Assembly (NCBI GenBank): GCA_030407085.1
Contig: CM059585.1
Span: forward strand, 2,985,001 to 3,049,000
DNA from: Trichopria drosophilae
Taxonomy: Eukaryota; Arthropoda; Insecta; Hymenoptera; Diapriidae
DNA: 64,000 bases
Direction: 5' to 3'
Below are positions 1 to 13,360 of the stretch, piece after piece. The notes under the pieces were generated by a model. That model searched no databases. It worked only from the letters and a program-made list of their open reading frames with translations, and had not been told where the DNA came from. Numbering within the stretch: the stretch's first letter is position 1; the number at the start of each line of letters is the position of its first letter. The translations under genes and the position numbers were made by a program.

Positions 1-385
1 GTACCTTTCTAGTCATTAAACTTGAAAAAAAATTGGGCCTAGTGACTTTATCGAATGTTTCCTAGTGACATTCCGTTTTTCCGGAAGTAGAAAAAATTAT
101 TATTCTAACTAATTAAGAAAATAGAGTTATTTTAGCATATTTCTTTTATACAGAGCTATTCTAATGGTGGAATGTGTATCTAGGGACTTTTTCATCATTA
201 ATACGTGTTTTTTTAGTATACTTACTAAAGTTTGTATCCCTATATGTACACTAAAATCTTCCATTCTTTGTGCTAATGGGGCTAGTTTATAGTCGATTAC
301 TTGCAGTAATTGCTAAAATAAATATAGTTTGAAGCGGTGAAAACTTATCCCTAGTTACTACCTGAAAAAGAGAACTAGGAAAGGA

Positions 386-450
386 TGCGGGGTTGGCCGA
401 GTAGCGGAATCGTCTGCATACAATGCAGTGCACTCAAAGTGGGTTTCCTC
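386..450 (+). other. tRNA-like relic or SINE head
   Basis: The segment begins with a tRNA A-box-like sequence, TTGGCCGAGTAGCGG, of the kind found in class II (Leu/Ser-like) tRNAs. It is followed by a perfect 6-bp stem (CTGCAT, 3-nt loop, ATGCAG) where an anticodon arm could lie. A canonical B box (GGTTCGAATCC) is missing, with only GGGTTTCC at the expected distance. No acceptor stem closes. It is therefore not a working tRNA, and a decayed tRNA or tRNA-derived SINE is more likely. Confidence 0.25.
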
Positions 451-3400
451 GTTAAAAATTTAAAACTGGGTAATGACGAGTCGAATGAAAAGTCGAGAAA
501 ACTATTGGACGACTCCTGATCGGTCAAGTAGTTTAGTGCTAAAACACTGGAACAGATATCGCGAAATTCACTCTGCCTTTATCTCCGTTTAAAGAAGATT
601 TAATTAAATGAAACTTTGGAAATAATTAACTCTTCCAGAAATGTCAAGAAATGTTGGTCCAACTTTGCGAGGAAACGTTGGTACTAGAGTATACATCGGT
701 GATTTTGTAAAGAAGGTTTGAAAATTGATGCAGAAAAGTTTCGCAAACTGATTTAAAGAGATGTGAAGGATATTTTCACGTTCCAACAGCCCTCCAGCCG
801 TTTAAAATCAGTAACACATTCAGCACTCCAGCGCCAAGTACTTGACGCCTAGTTTGGAGTCGAAGCTAACCGAAAAGACACCGACAGCCAAACACAACTA
901 CCGCGAATCCCCTTTACCGTTCGTATAGAAGTTGTTTAAGCATTTCGCCGTGTCAAAGTCTTGCAGAACCGGTCACAACCGAATTTGTCCGAAAGCTTTC
1001 GAACACCTTGACCAAAGGCACTCGTGTTCGAGAGGGAGTGCAGTTGAAGCACCGGAATTGCGCGCGCCCTTTTCAGGAAGAAACTTTTTACACGTCGGAT
1101 GTTGGGGGCTTTAAAAACTCTTCGTGGCATCCTCGAGAGCGACCGAGGTATTCCTGAGCGCTTGCGTACCACGAGATTATGGATCTCTTTCTTGTAAGGG
1201 CCTTCGAAAGCCTCTTTGTTACGTAAAGAATATCCACGGTTTCGCGCCCCTTTATTCCGAGATTAACTTCCGGACTACGAGGAATTTGAAATTCTAATGG
1301 CGGGGACGAATGTACAGCAGTTGGGGAATGATGAATGACGTTCGACTCGGCCTGGCCATAAAAAATCGATTTATTCGGGTAGACCCTTAACGAAATGTTT
1401 TCTGATGTAAACTTGGAATACATGAATTAATTATGCTGATGCAAACGTGTGCCGGAATACGTTTTTAGAAGAAACTTTATTTTTCTCTATCTGCTCACGT
1501 AATGCTATTACATAAATAGAATGGAATGGCGTCGAACGTAAATGTACGGCTTTCAATTTCGTGCACAAATCGTTTCCACCCTTGTACCTTTTTCTACTCG
1601 GTGAATTTATATAAAAGCTTAAATCATTTCACGCGAAGTATCACTTTTTTTTGTAACCAAACAAATCAGCGCTGAGTCGACGATTGGCAATCTCTGTGTC
1701 CTCTATCGCTCTCGAGCGCACACGAGCGCACCCACACGTAAACACACACGATCCTCGCAAGTCATAAAAAGCCCGATTGCGCCCGAAATCCGAGGCTTTC
1801 CTATTGGCTCTTAGAAGCTTCGAGAAGATGTTTTCGATTTCGACCTCATTCATTTCCTTGAGAGAAATACTTCTGCACGTCGGTGCAATCGTTTGAACTA
1901 TTGAAAAAGTTGCCCACTATATACAAAAATGACGTACACCCATCGTATATCAGAAAGCAAATTCCCAGCAATGATGTTTTAGAGTGATAAAACTAGCTAA
2001 AATTGTATTGTTGTACATGTTAAAATAAACGCTAAAATTTTGAAATCGAATTCATTAATTGCTCTAGAATTTCCGATTGGACCCACTATTGATAGCTCAA
2101 CAATCAATCGTTTTGCTTTCACGAACATTTTCCAATCACAATTAACACTATAGTAAATTTAATTGTATTTCGTTTTTCGAAATGTGACTTTGCATTTGGT
2201 GCATCAGGCTCCTGGGGCTCGTTAGCGCTGTTACCGTATAATCGCGCGATAAATCATCTTTCGCGTGCGTGGGAGCGCGTGTTATGTGCCGAGACACAAA
2301 TAATGCAGGTAGTCGCACCCCGTGCAGCCAACAAGGTAATGTATGTCCTTAAGGGATGCCTTTTTCCGCAAAGTTTGATTCAGTACCCAGCATGATTTAT
2401 TACTTGATAGATGACTTGATGTATTGCTTCATGCCCTGGCTGCACTGTATTTACTGTAATGTTTACGTGTTCAAAAATTACGGCGTCTACAGCGGATATA
2501 TCTAATGGCGATGTTTTACTCCCGAGTGCACGAAATCTAGTTTTATATCGGTCAATGATAGGTCTTTTTGTAAGAGTCTTTTTGTATGCTATGTCTTGAT
2601 CATACAATAAAACAAGAATAATTTTATTGTTAACAGATAAATAATTTTCAGGGGATTTAACAATTTGTTATTGATGTTGAGTGAGGAGGAAGAGGGAGGG
2701 ATGGTTCGATGACATCTGATAATAGCTTTTGATGATGGCCAGAATTAGTAGGCAATAATTAAGAGGATCGATATTGGTCAAAATTGACGATATCCATGAT
2801 AGAGAACAAAGAGTCTTAACAATAGATAAATTGGAATTTATTTTGTTACTCTCTGATCAAGTGTGATTGGTTTCGAGTCCAATAAAGCTCGGCTGATTAT
2901 GGTCTACCAATAACGCGAAGTCACCTTATAGTTCAACATGGAATTTATTGGATTCTAGTGCAATAAAGCCGGAGCATATAAAATAGAAACTGATCGATTG
3001 TCATTTATGCTTGATATGTTATGTGCAGACATCAGCTACTTATGCAAATACTAATTTAAAGGATTTTCGTAAAATAATTGACAAGTAGCTAAAACTTGTT
3101 TTGCCTGGAGGCCAAATAGAGTAAGATTTAGGGAGGTCTTTCAAACATTATTAAGTAATATAGTATCCCATATCATTTTACTAAATCTCTTCTCAGGTGT
3201 ACTTAATATATTTTCTAAAATCCTAATGACATAAATTGGTCTTATAACTTGCAGGTCAAACTACAAGTAACCAAAACCCAACTCGAATTCAATCTAATAT
3301 AATACTTGACCATTCCAGACCAATTAAGATCCAAAGTTAGCATAAGCTCATCAATTGTCCATGTAATTTTATGTATTTGAGACGACCAATTTGTTTACCA

Positions 3401-6189
3401 CCCAAGAAAAGGTTGTTCGAAACACAACAAAATCGGAATTGGAGTGAATTACAGTTAGCGAGATGTAGAAAGGGTTTCGCGATTATTCGAAAGCAGGCTG
3501 CTGGCTTTGTCGCGGACGATCGATATCGAAATATCCGTAAAAGGTTGTCGTAAATCAGGATTACACGATTCTGAACGAAAAGTGCGGTTTGATCATTGGC
3601 TTAAAAGGAAACGGTAGTTTTCGTTTCGTTTAAGTGACGCATATATTATCTCGATCTCCCCCACAGTGAAGTAAATCCACTGTGTATTACGGGGCTCGCA
3701 AAACGGCTGGATTTCAACCCATAATCAAACGTAATCATAACTTGATTAATTTTCAAAACGAATTCAGTTTTAATCGAATCGTTTTTGCGGGATTCTTTTT
3801 ACAAAAGTCGAGGCTCTTCCATCGAAAAGTTCTCCATAAGAGATCTTTTCAAGCCTTTTACATAAATGTCATTCTATTCTATTAAATTTCAAAATTTTGC
3901 TTCCAACGATTTTACCTGAAAAATTGCTGGATAACTGTTTTTGTTTCAATCGTTATTTTTTAGCATATAAACGAAATCCCACAGTATCGAATTTGCTCTT
4001 TCGGACTGTTTCGTAATTAATTTTAAACGAGCTGCAATCGCTGAAGGACTCCACTACAGCTTTAAGGGGCTTTTGAACTGGTTGTGTCGATGATATCATT
4101 CGCTAACCCAGAAATTCTAATTTTAAACACATTTCAACGCTGTTAAAAAATTCTAACCAATTACTAGAATTGAAAGGATTGTACGTACGATTGAATTTTA
4201 ACGAGATTGATTGAGAATCGACCGAGCGTGATATAAAAAATTAGATAAATTCACAATTCTTTTTTTCGCGTGTTTCTCCTTTGCTTCTCGATTTTTGTTA
4301 AAAAATTTCGCTGTTACTATGATGTTTGCAATATCGCTGCATGGAATTATTTCAAAAATGCTTTTAAAAGTTAGGGAATCCGAATCCCGACTGAGCAATT
4401 TACGTCCAATGCTATTTTTCATGTTGAAATAGCTCACAGATTTTAGTTAAATATTTGGAGTTGCGCGGCACATACAGTTGCGCTTATTTAGATTGCTGCT
4501 TAAGATTGAGATTAACTCATTTTCAAACTTGATTTAACTTTTGATAGCGCAACACAAAACCCGTGCATTGTAGCAAGTTTCGGAAACTCTCAGAATTTGA
4601 ATACGAATCTGAAAATTAAATTTATTGTTCGGAGATTCACAAATCTCTCAAAATTAACTCTTTAACAGTTGTTAAAAAGCAACAATAACATTTAACAAAA
4701 ATATACAATTATGCAAGATTTTGATTGATTCACTCATCGTTTTTAATTATCTTTTCCTTGAGGTAAAACTCACGTAAAGTGGACTTATACCAATTGGCTC
4801 ATGTTAGATTAATCTCCCCTAACTTGTTTGCAGCTATTATGAAGGGTGAACCTGCTCGAGGAAATAGAAAGTTGATCGATTCGTTGCGCATTTCAGTAAA
4901 GAGGGAGACTTATCGAGATTTCGATGATTTCTTCATTTTTTATTACTTTGCCTTGGCATTAATTTGGCGAATGCATTCAATCAAATTATTTCACTGTTTA
5001 GTCTATTTTTAATCATTATAATATGAATTATAAAATATAAAATGACATTGTAAGGAAGGCAGTACAAATAAAGGAATAGTTTTGCTCCCTAGGGAATTAA
5101 ACTCGTATCTACTCCCTTCCGTGCTAATGTTATGTAAATTCTATTTTTCACTTACTATATGTTCAGGCATTGTATAGTAAATTTATGTCTGAACAGACAG
5201 ACAACATTGTATTTCAGACATACTGTATTTACGAGAATACCAATATCCTCGTAAAATTCATTTCCGCTGTGAACACTTTTGCCAGCTTATTTGTCTCTTT
5301 TAATATGTATGATTCTGAAAATTTATTCGACGGCACCTCCGACTGTGTCTGGTTTTGAGGTTAGTTTCGCATTCCAATGAATATGGAGATCGCTTTAACA
5401 GAAAATAAAGGAAATTTGTCGAAGGAACGACGAGAAAATGCGATTCCGGCAGGTAGCCGACCTTTTCGGTATTTCCCAGGTCGTTCTTCATGCGACACGA
5501 TACATTTTTCAGCGATAAGAAAGCCATTACTGTCACTCGAGGTATTCCCGGTGCGTGTACGACCATACCGGTTTATTAGAGCGGAAAGCGAAGCTCGATC
5601 AAATCATCGAAAGGAAAATAATGCACCCCCACAATGTGCCATACACGCTCCGTCCAGACGTTGGCTCGATTTTTTATTGTTTGTTTTTGTTTGGTTTACT
5701 TTTTTATAGAACTCCGGACAAGGTGATCGCCGTGCAGCGCATTTCGAACTCGCTGACTTATCGCCCTTTTTCCAAGCGATAGAGTTAAATGCTCGTCGAT
5801 CGTATCGAACCAATAAAATAAATTCCACCGTCCTTCGCTTTAACGCCCGCATTCGGTTCGCCGTGTATGTTGTCGATGCTATTTATTGAACAGTTGATAA
5901 ATTATTTGGAAGAAATTGTTCCTTAAATGTCTCAATACCATAATGCATACCTTCAGGTTTTAGGGTGGCTTAAATGTATTGCCCTCTACTTTTTGAATCC
6001 AGAAACATTATGCTACTTGTTTCGCTAAAATGTATGAAAAATGTGTTCGGTACGTTTCGATTACCGTTCATAAGGTTTACGCAATATTTTTACGTTACAG
6101 CAGTCTATATTGTTAGCAATGATGAGCTATGAAATTAATGTGTGAAAGAAACTTGATCGGTCGAACGAAATCAATTCCAATATCTACGT

Positions 6190-6570
6190 ATTCAGTACGG
6201 TTGACCCTAGTTTGGTTTCGTACCTAATAATTGGATCTCAGAATCCAACAGGATCTATCGAAAGTACTAAACGAGTTTGGTTGTGAACGAATTCCATCAT
6301 CAAAACTAAAAGGTTGGTTGGTGATAAGCAAGATCGTTCGGTTGTGTTCCGATAAACACTGATTGCGCTGCGGTTGCACAGTTCCTTACGAATTATTTTA
6401 GATAACCAATCGGTGCAGGAGTTACAAAATTGAGACTATTTGTCATCGACTAATTTAGACTAACTAGTCCAATATCACTTTTATGCACACGAACCAGTTA
6501 GTTTGTTCCAACAACAACCAAATCATTTAAATTTACAACCAGAATACTGGTTCTAGCAACCAAATTCTGC
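6190..6570. repeat. Degenerate TTGGTT/AACCAA word patch
   Basis: The left half (about 6190-6390) repeats TTGGTT and CGGTTG on the plus strand. The right half (about 6400-6570) repeats the complementary words AACCAA and CAACCA. The strand switch makes the patch weakly inverted-repeat-like. No fixed period is visible and the copies are strongly diverged. It may be old cryptic simple sequence. Confidence 0.35.
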
Positions 6571-7299
6571 TAGGGCCTACATAGAATTAAGACTGGTAAT
6601 AATGATTGTGTATTTAATACATTTAAAAAATAATATTTTTGTTAATATCGTTTTCAAACTTTGTCTATAATTTCACTTGAAGACATCCGATTTTGAAGTT
6701 GCTCACTCTATATTTTGTATCTTTGGTTCTACTGCTAATCTTAATATTCTGTCTTATTTCGAAATATAACCTGATTTTGAAAAAGAAACCTTTATTTACT
6801 AATACGGCATTCATGATGTGAACTTGCAATTTGTATATTACAGAAATCCTCCACTTAAATTCCATTTTAATATAGTTGACAGTCATTACCATATTTGCAA
6901 ATAGTCGGCGTTAAAAGCTTTTAAAATAGTCAATTTTATTCAGTTATTCCTTTGGTTGGATGAAAATGCGTCATAGCACAAACGGGAATGGAAATTTAAC
7001 AAAAAGCAGGAAGAGGGATAAATAATCATTACTCCATCTCGAACAATTGTATTTGCACACAAAACAACGTCGGATTTTCAAATAGCAATCGGTTAAATAA
7101 AGTACGTAGAATTCGTAAAATATCATCTGCAAACAAATTAATCATTTACTACCTTCGGCGACCATCATTCGTTTACACGCAATTCGCCGATCGTCGCCGG
7201 CAAAAAAATTAAACCGCCCGAGGCCACAATTTCATTCTGATCTTTGCGCGCGTATTACGCGTAAAACCTCAAACTCGAGTCTCTGGGTTTAATATCGTT

Positions 7300-8690
7300 T
7301 ATATTTTCAGCTCGATACGGTTTATAATATTAGTTTTATTCCGTTTTCGCTTCGGTTTCGGGACCGATTTAATAAACGACATTTAAACATGATTTCATCC
7401 GTTTTTTACGTTTTCAAAATTAAATGCAATTTGTGAAAATATAACAAATTTCAAACTTATGTAGATTGATCATAATTTCATTTCTGGTTTTCTGTCATTG
7501 TTTTACAAGTAGAGTTTTAAACATAAGATTGTCGAACCGTTTATTGTAGAACTTTAAACTGGGTTTAACCAAAATGTATTGATTGTTATTTAAACCGTTT
7601 CTATTGCTATTGTTGTTATTAAAACTATGCAGAGGATTCGATTTTTATACACGGTCCTCTCATATGATTTACAAAATTATATCAGGTGGTTGCAATACAT
7701 TATAAAGAACGGGTTACAAACTTGGTTTCATTTTTCAAACTTACAATACGGTTTAACCGAACGTTAAAAAATGCCTTAAATGTTAGTTTGCTGACACGGT
7801 TTTTTGGTATAAAATTAAACTTTTATCGGAGTATTCTTACACCGTACGGTTTACAAACTTGGTTTTCACTATTCAAATAGGATTATATTTCTCGAGTTAT
7901 TAAAAACGGGTTTATGATGTAATTTTCGAACACGATTTAATAGTATACTAATGCTTTTTAAAGGTTCGGTCTTCAAACATGATTTTATCATACGAATTTT
8001 AATATTTTATATTACGGTTGTATCTCATTGCTGTACCGTACGGTTTAACTTCTCAATTTTCTATATGGCAATAATTTTGTATAATTTAAAAGTTTGGTTT
8101 TGAGTTTATATATCGTCTTTATGTTTAATCTTCTAAAAGACTCAACTGAACGGTTTTTGCAATTTGGTTTGACAATTTGGTTGTCAATCATGATTTTCTT
8201 ACAAGAAATTTAAGATTTTCTTTTCCGTATGTGATTATAACATATTAGTGTACCGTATAGTTAAAGAACGTTATTTTGTTTGCGACATTACTAATATTTA
8301 CAAAAAAAAAGTGCTTTACGGTTTACAGAAACGATGTTAATGGTGTTTGAAGCACGGTTTTTCTTTTCGGTTTAGTTTACTGCTGTCGTACTGCACCCCA
8401 TTTGTAAATTTATTAAAGATTTTCCTAAACAGCTTTATCATTTCAGATTCAAACAGAATTCAACCGAAACGGAATTTCAGAGGTTTACGGTTGTACCGTA
8501 TGGTTTAAAATCTTGATGGTGGCCTCCAGACACTGTATATATATATATATATATATATTGTGGTTCAGTTGTAAGGTTTACCGTGTTCATTCATTTTTTA
8601 TCCGTTGAGTTCCGATTTTCATAATCCGGTTTACTTAATTTAATAATTTTGCGGTATTTCATCATGAATACTTAAACCACATACGGTGTC
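7300..8690 (+). repeat. Degenerate CGGTTT-rich repeat domain
   Basis: Words such as ACGGTTTA, CCGTACGGTTT and CGGTTTACAAACTTGG recur over this stretch, almost always in the same orientation. Two clear related units sit near 7710 and 7847 (CAAACTTGGTTT followed by a TTCAAA block), with a weaker one near 7966, giving spacings of about 120-140 bp. This suggests an old diverged tandem repeat. An (AT)n microsatellite lies at about 8536-8560. No coding potential is recognisable. Confidence 0.5.
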
Positions 8691-8700
8691 CGTATATATA

Positions 8701-9552
8701 CAAACCGCGTCGAGAAAGTATATCACAGAAACTGGTGAAAATCATTTTGAAAACCGAATAGTGAAAACTAATAGTTGTATGGTACTTTTCCAATAGTACA
8801 TGAGCAAACAAAAGAAATCAAAATATTTTTCAGATTGTAAAAAGCGTACGAAATCTTAATAAAAAGTGGTTCAAAACCCTCCAGGATGTTCTTGGAGAAC
8901 ACATATTTCTGAAACCGTTTTCATGTAAATACTAAAGGTTATGTAAAAATGGTTTAACTCAAACTTTAGGATTCAGAGGTCTTAAGGAACAGGCAGGCCT
9001 TGTTAAAGCACTGCATATTATTTTTCGAAACCGAATATTCAAACCGTACGATATGATATGAATCGAATACCGTGAATGTGTTCAATAATAATTGTACAAA
9101 CATATGTTTAAACCGTACGGTTGCCATATTTGTTTTCTTCAAACAGTTTTATTAAACAGTTTGTGAATACAATTATTATTAAACACATTACACGATATTC
9201 GATATATCATATCATATCGTACGGGTTTACCTCGTAATCAACCCGAATGATACTTCAGCTCGAGTTCGGTTTGAATATTCGGTTTCGAAAAATAATATGC
9301 AGTGCTTTAACACGGCCTGACTGTTCCTTAAGACCACTGAATCCTTAAGTTAAACCATCTTGACATAACCTTTAATATTTACACGAATAAAAACGGTTTC
9401 GAAAATATGTGTTCTCCAAGAACATTCTGGAGGGTTTTGAATCACTAAGATTTCTACTATTGGAAAAGTACCATACAACTATTAGTTTTCACTATTCGGT
9501 TTTCAAAATGGTTTTCACCAGTTTCTGTGATGTACTTTCTCGACGCGGTTTG
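8701..9552. repeat. Large imperfect palindrome (two arms of about 400 bp)
   Basis: The left arm (8701 to about 9100) and right arm (about 9164-9552) are reverse complements. Shared landmarks include the outer CAAACCGCGTCGAGAAAGTA, an inner block ending CCAATAGTA, the CCTCCAG..TGTTCTTGGAGAACAC block, and CACTGCATATTATTTTTCG. The outermost 100 bp of each arm differ by only a few substitutions. Arm-specific indels exist: about 60 bp extra on the left after CCAATAGTA and about 50 bp extra on the right after TTCAAACCG. A spacer of roughly 60 bp separates the arms. The RNA could fold into a very long hairpin. It could be a foldback transposon or a local inverted duplication of the neighbouring CGGTTT domain. 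Confidence 0.85.
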
Positions 9553-11700
9553 GCAACACTTGTGAAAAAGAGTTATTTCAAAGTTATGATTCTTCGAGTG
9601 AAAATAATAAAGAAAGAGTTGGTCGAACTATTCGGAGCGTCGGTTACACGTTCGGTTCATTCGATTAGTCGCAAGCGGCTACGTTGCACGCTTGGTCGCG
9701 TACACAATCGCTTAAAATTGGACATAATCTGGATGCGGGAATATGCCGTGGGTTTCTCCTGTCTTGCCGTTCGTTAATTTCGACTCCGGCGAAGTCCCGC
9801 GTCGTCGCATCGACCTCCCCAGCCGAAGCTCTGCGTCCCAAGTGGGATCGAACTTTGCGCAACTAAATTTGCCTGACTGCCTGACTGTATCGTTACATCG
9901 AATTCAGGAGTCAGGGCTTTTTAGCTCATATTGTCGCGAGAGATGCAAGTCTGCGCGCGTCGCGGATCTGCGCCTGGTGGTATATCTAGGTACGTATTAT
10001 ACGTATGATAAATTACGTCGGTCGAAAGTTACGGGCCATTGTGCGCGCGCGGAACCCGGGATTTCGGAGTGACGTAATTAACAGCCTCACTTCGGTCGCG
10101 AACTGCAACTGCCGCCGATGAGCAGGGATGGGGCGAAATCGTGGGGCAGGAGGGAAGTAAATGGGGGATTCCCCGGATTACAGCAAAGTATATACGTCCG
10201 TACCAACCGAGTACGGCGCGGCGCTAGCACTGTGATTGCCGCGGAATAAAACACCCGACGGATTGCCATTTGATCGCACGGCGAAAAGCGAACCGCGGCG
10301 ACCGTCGACGACGATACCGTGTTTGCTGGCCTGTTCAAAATCGGACGGCGCCGATTAACTCATTGTCGGCTATTTTTGGTTACGCCTTTTTGGGGTATCC
10401 TAAATCGAACGGAAAAACAAATTTGAAATTGCCCGGTGTTTCTATTACCTGTCATCCCGGAAAGTCCCAGAAAAAATAGTACTCTTTGTTACTCTCAACA
10501 AATGATTCCAGATTTGCACACATTTATCAAACTCATTTCTGAACTAAATCTTTTCTTGCTCTATAACGAAAACTGGCGTTTCAAATTATTGTTTACTTGA
10601 AGAGATACTCTTTCCCTAGATTTAGAAATTGCAGATTCTTCTGTTTTTTAATCAAATTCGGATGCTTCAAAAAGAGAGAAATTACCTATTGATGATTGAC
10701 AGCAGAACCTCACTCTAGCGAAATACAGGACAACTGTTATTTTTTATATTCACACTAGACACATCACTGATACATTTTTAGGATTTCATTTTTCGTTCAG
10801 TAAAATTTCCATATGTGACATTTTTCTTTATACTAATGCAAAATCTCACGGTAAGGAATGCGCAGAGAGTGATCCAATTCATACATTTTCTGACTACAAG
10901 AATTTTTAAATGGAAGCCCATATAATCTTGTTAAAAAAAAAGCTATTGAATTTTGAACTTTCATTTTTTAAACCTTCATAGAAGTAATTATACATTTTTT
11001 CTTCTTATACCGAGAATATTCTACACATAGATACCGATAACGTTACGTAAATACCTTTACTGGCGGCGCGGCGTTGTGCCGGGAGCACGTTATCGCGATA
11101 AAACAATGAAGCAATTGTATTCTCTGTTTCGAAATCCAGGCTCGTCGCGAGGTCACAAAAGGACATCGCTGGGAATATTTTCGAAGGTAAAAGTCGAGGG
11201 TGCTTTAAGGGGGTGTCTTTTGGGGGGAGGGGGTTATATAGATTACGATTCCGCGCGAGCGGAATTCGACAATAGGCAAAAGGCACGGGATAAGCGCGTT
11301 GCCCGAGTTACTGAGCGTCGACGATTAAGAGTGCGAATTTATGTTTCTGCGGGTTACGAAAGCGGCTTAGTCGAATCATGTTCGTAATCCGAAAACCGAA
11401 TGCAGAAACGGAGGGCCCGCAACGACGACTTCGCCGTCGTCAAAGAGACGGAAAGCGGATTCGGAAGAGCTTTGCAGCCCTAACTCGATATTATACGAAT
11501 CGGTCTAATGTGAACCCCGACCTCGCCTACCTCGTCGAAAGCGCAAAATTTTCCGCTTCGATAAAGAATGGAAATCGCTTGAACGCTCTTTTCGCCCAAA
11601 TATGCAAATTTCCACGAAATTTTGACAAGTTTTCTTGAAAGTTCTTTCCTGTCATGTATTTTAACGCGACTGATCATCAAAGACTGAAGAATGTCACTGA
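9553..11700. other. CpG-rich non-coding stretch, no gene recognised
   Basis: Two GC-richer patches (about 9640-10440 and 11040-11630) with many CGCG and TCGCG words are separated by AT-rich sequence. Short ORFs of up to 122 codons occur on both strands but overlap each other and show no family signature. The patches could be conserved regulatory DNA, promoters or unrecognised exons. The sequence alone does not decide. Confidence 0.45.
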
Positions 11701-11774
11701 AGTGCAATTTTTTATTGTATTTTTAATGTTTGTTTTTTCTTTAGGAACGGTCCTTAACTTAGATATCGTTTCTG

Positions 11775-13360
11775 GTGTTTTCTCTCGGAGTTTTCATGTT
11801 TGATCCGCTTTCGACATCTCTTGTATTCTTTTTTACATTTTGTCGCTTTGTGCATTTAAACGTTTTTAATGTTCCTGGGAGTTGTCTTTATAATACATTT
11901 GACAGTAAATTGGTGTTTCTAATATTTCTAATGTTCTTAATGTTCTGCATGTTTCTAATATTGTTGATGTTTCTAATGTTCTTATGTTTCTTATGTTTTT
12001 CATGTTGTTGATGTTACTAATATTTTTTATGTTTCTTATGTTTTTCATGTTGTCGATGTTTCTAATGTTTTTTATGTTTCTTATGTGTTTCACTTTACTT
12101 ATGTTTAAAACGTTTTTAATGTTTTTAATGTTTCTACTGTTTGTAATGATTTTTTAAGTTTCTTGTGTTTTTCATGTTTCTTATGTTTTCTTGTTTCTAA
12201 TGTTTCTACTGTTTTTAATGTTTCTAATGTTTCTAGTGTTTTTTATGTTTCTTATGTTTTCCACGGTTCTAATATTTTTTATGCTTCTTATGATTCTATG
12301 TTTCTTACGTTTCTTATGTTTTTAGTTTCTTATATTTTTCATGTTGTTGATGTTTCTAATATTTCTAATGTTTTTCATGTTTCTTATGTTTTCTTGTTTC
12401 TAATGGTTCTACTGTTCGCAATGTTTCTACTGTTTTTAATATTTTTCATGTTTCTTATGTTTTCCTGTTTCTAATGTTCCGAAGGTTTCTAATATTCCTA
12501 ATGTTTCTAATGTTTCTATTGTTTCTATTGTTTCTCATGTTTTTAATATTTCTAATGGTTTTCATGTTTCTTAGGTTTCTATGGTTGTAACGTTTTTTAT
12601 GTTTTTCACGTTTCTTATACTTCTGTATTTCTCACGTCTCTACTGTTTCTAATGTTTGTACTGTTTTTACTGTTTCTAATGCTTCTAATGTTTTTATGTT
12701 TCTTATATTTTTCATGTTGTTGATGCTTCTAATATTTTTTATGTTTCTTATGTTTTTCATGTTTCATATGGTTCTAGTGTTTTTATGTTTCTTATGTTTT
12801 CCTGCTTCTAAAGTTCCGAAGGTTTCTAATATTCCTAATGTTTCTAATGTTTCTATTGTTTCTCATGTTTCTAATGTTTCTAATGTTTCTAATGGTTTTC
12901 ATGTTTCTAAGGTTTCTATGTTTGTAACGTTTCTTATAATTCTGTGTTTCTCACGTTTCTACTGTTTCTAATGTTTTTATGTTTCTTATATTTTCATGTT
13001 GTTGATGTTTCTAATGTTTGTAATGTTCCATATGTTTTACTGTTTCTAATGTTTCGAATATTTCTGATGTTTCCACTGTTCGCAATGTTTTTTATGTATA
13101 TTATGTCTTTCAAGTTTCTTATGGTTCCATGTTTCTAACGTTGCTTATGTTTTTTTATGTTTCTGATGTTTTTCATGGTTCTTATGTTTCTACTCTTTCA
13201 ACTGTTTGTTATGTTTTTATGCTTTTTATGTTTATCATGTTCTTATGTTTGCATACATCTGTTATATGTTGACATGTTACACGTTTTTGATGTTTTGGGG
13301 ATATTGGTCGTTTTCTCCGGCTCTGATGTATTTTATGTTTGTTGTGGAACTGATACTTAA
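11775..13360 (+). repeat. TTTCTAATG-type minisatellite, about 1.6 kb
   Basis: The whole stretch is built from a degenerate 9-10 bp word, TTTCTAATG, with variants TTTCTTATG, TTTTTCATG and TTTTTAATG. Higher-order structure is visible: a block around CCGAAGGTTTCTAATATTCC occurs at 12479 and again at 12816, a spacing of 337 bp. A TTCATGTTGTTGATG block recurs near 12338, 12711 and 12990. Reading frames through it give monotonous Met-Phe-Leu or Ser-Asn-Val runs, which are a by-product of the repeat and not genes. The repeat decays gradually toward 13360. Confidence 0.9.

Larger units (their letters stand above)
1..7249. other. AT-rich non-coding stretch
   Basis: I see no recognisable gene here. 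All ORFs are under 115 codons, in conflicting frames and without domain signatures. Small structures present are a tRNA-like relic near 386-450, a short hairpin near 3666-3683 (ACAGTG and CACTGT arms), and a patch rich in TTGGTT then AACCAA at 6190-6570, both described separately where worthwhile. CpG dinucleotides are common, as in lightly methylated insect intergenic DNA. Confidence 0.6.

Noticed and set aside
386..450. Functional class II tRNA gene
   Set aside because: The A box is good, but no B box, no acceptor stem and no clear anticodon arm of correct size can be assembled.
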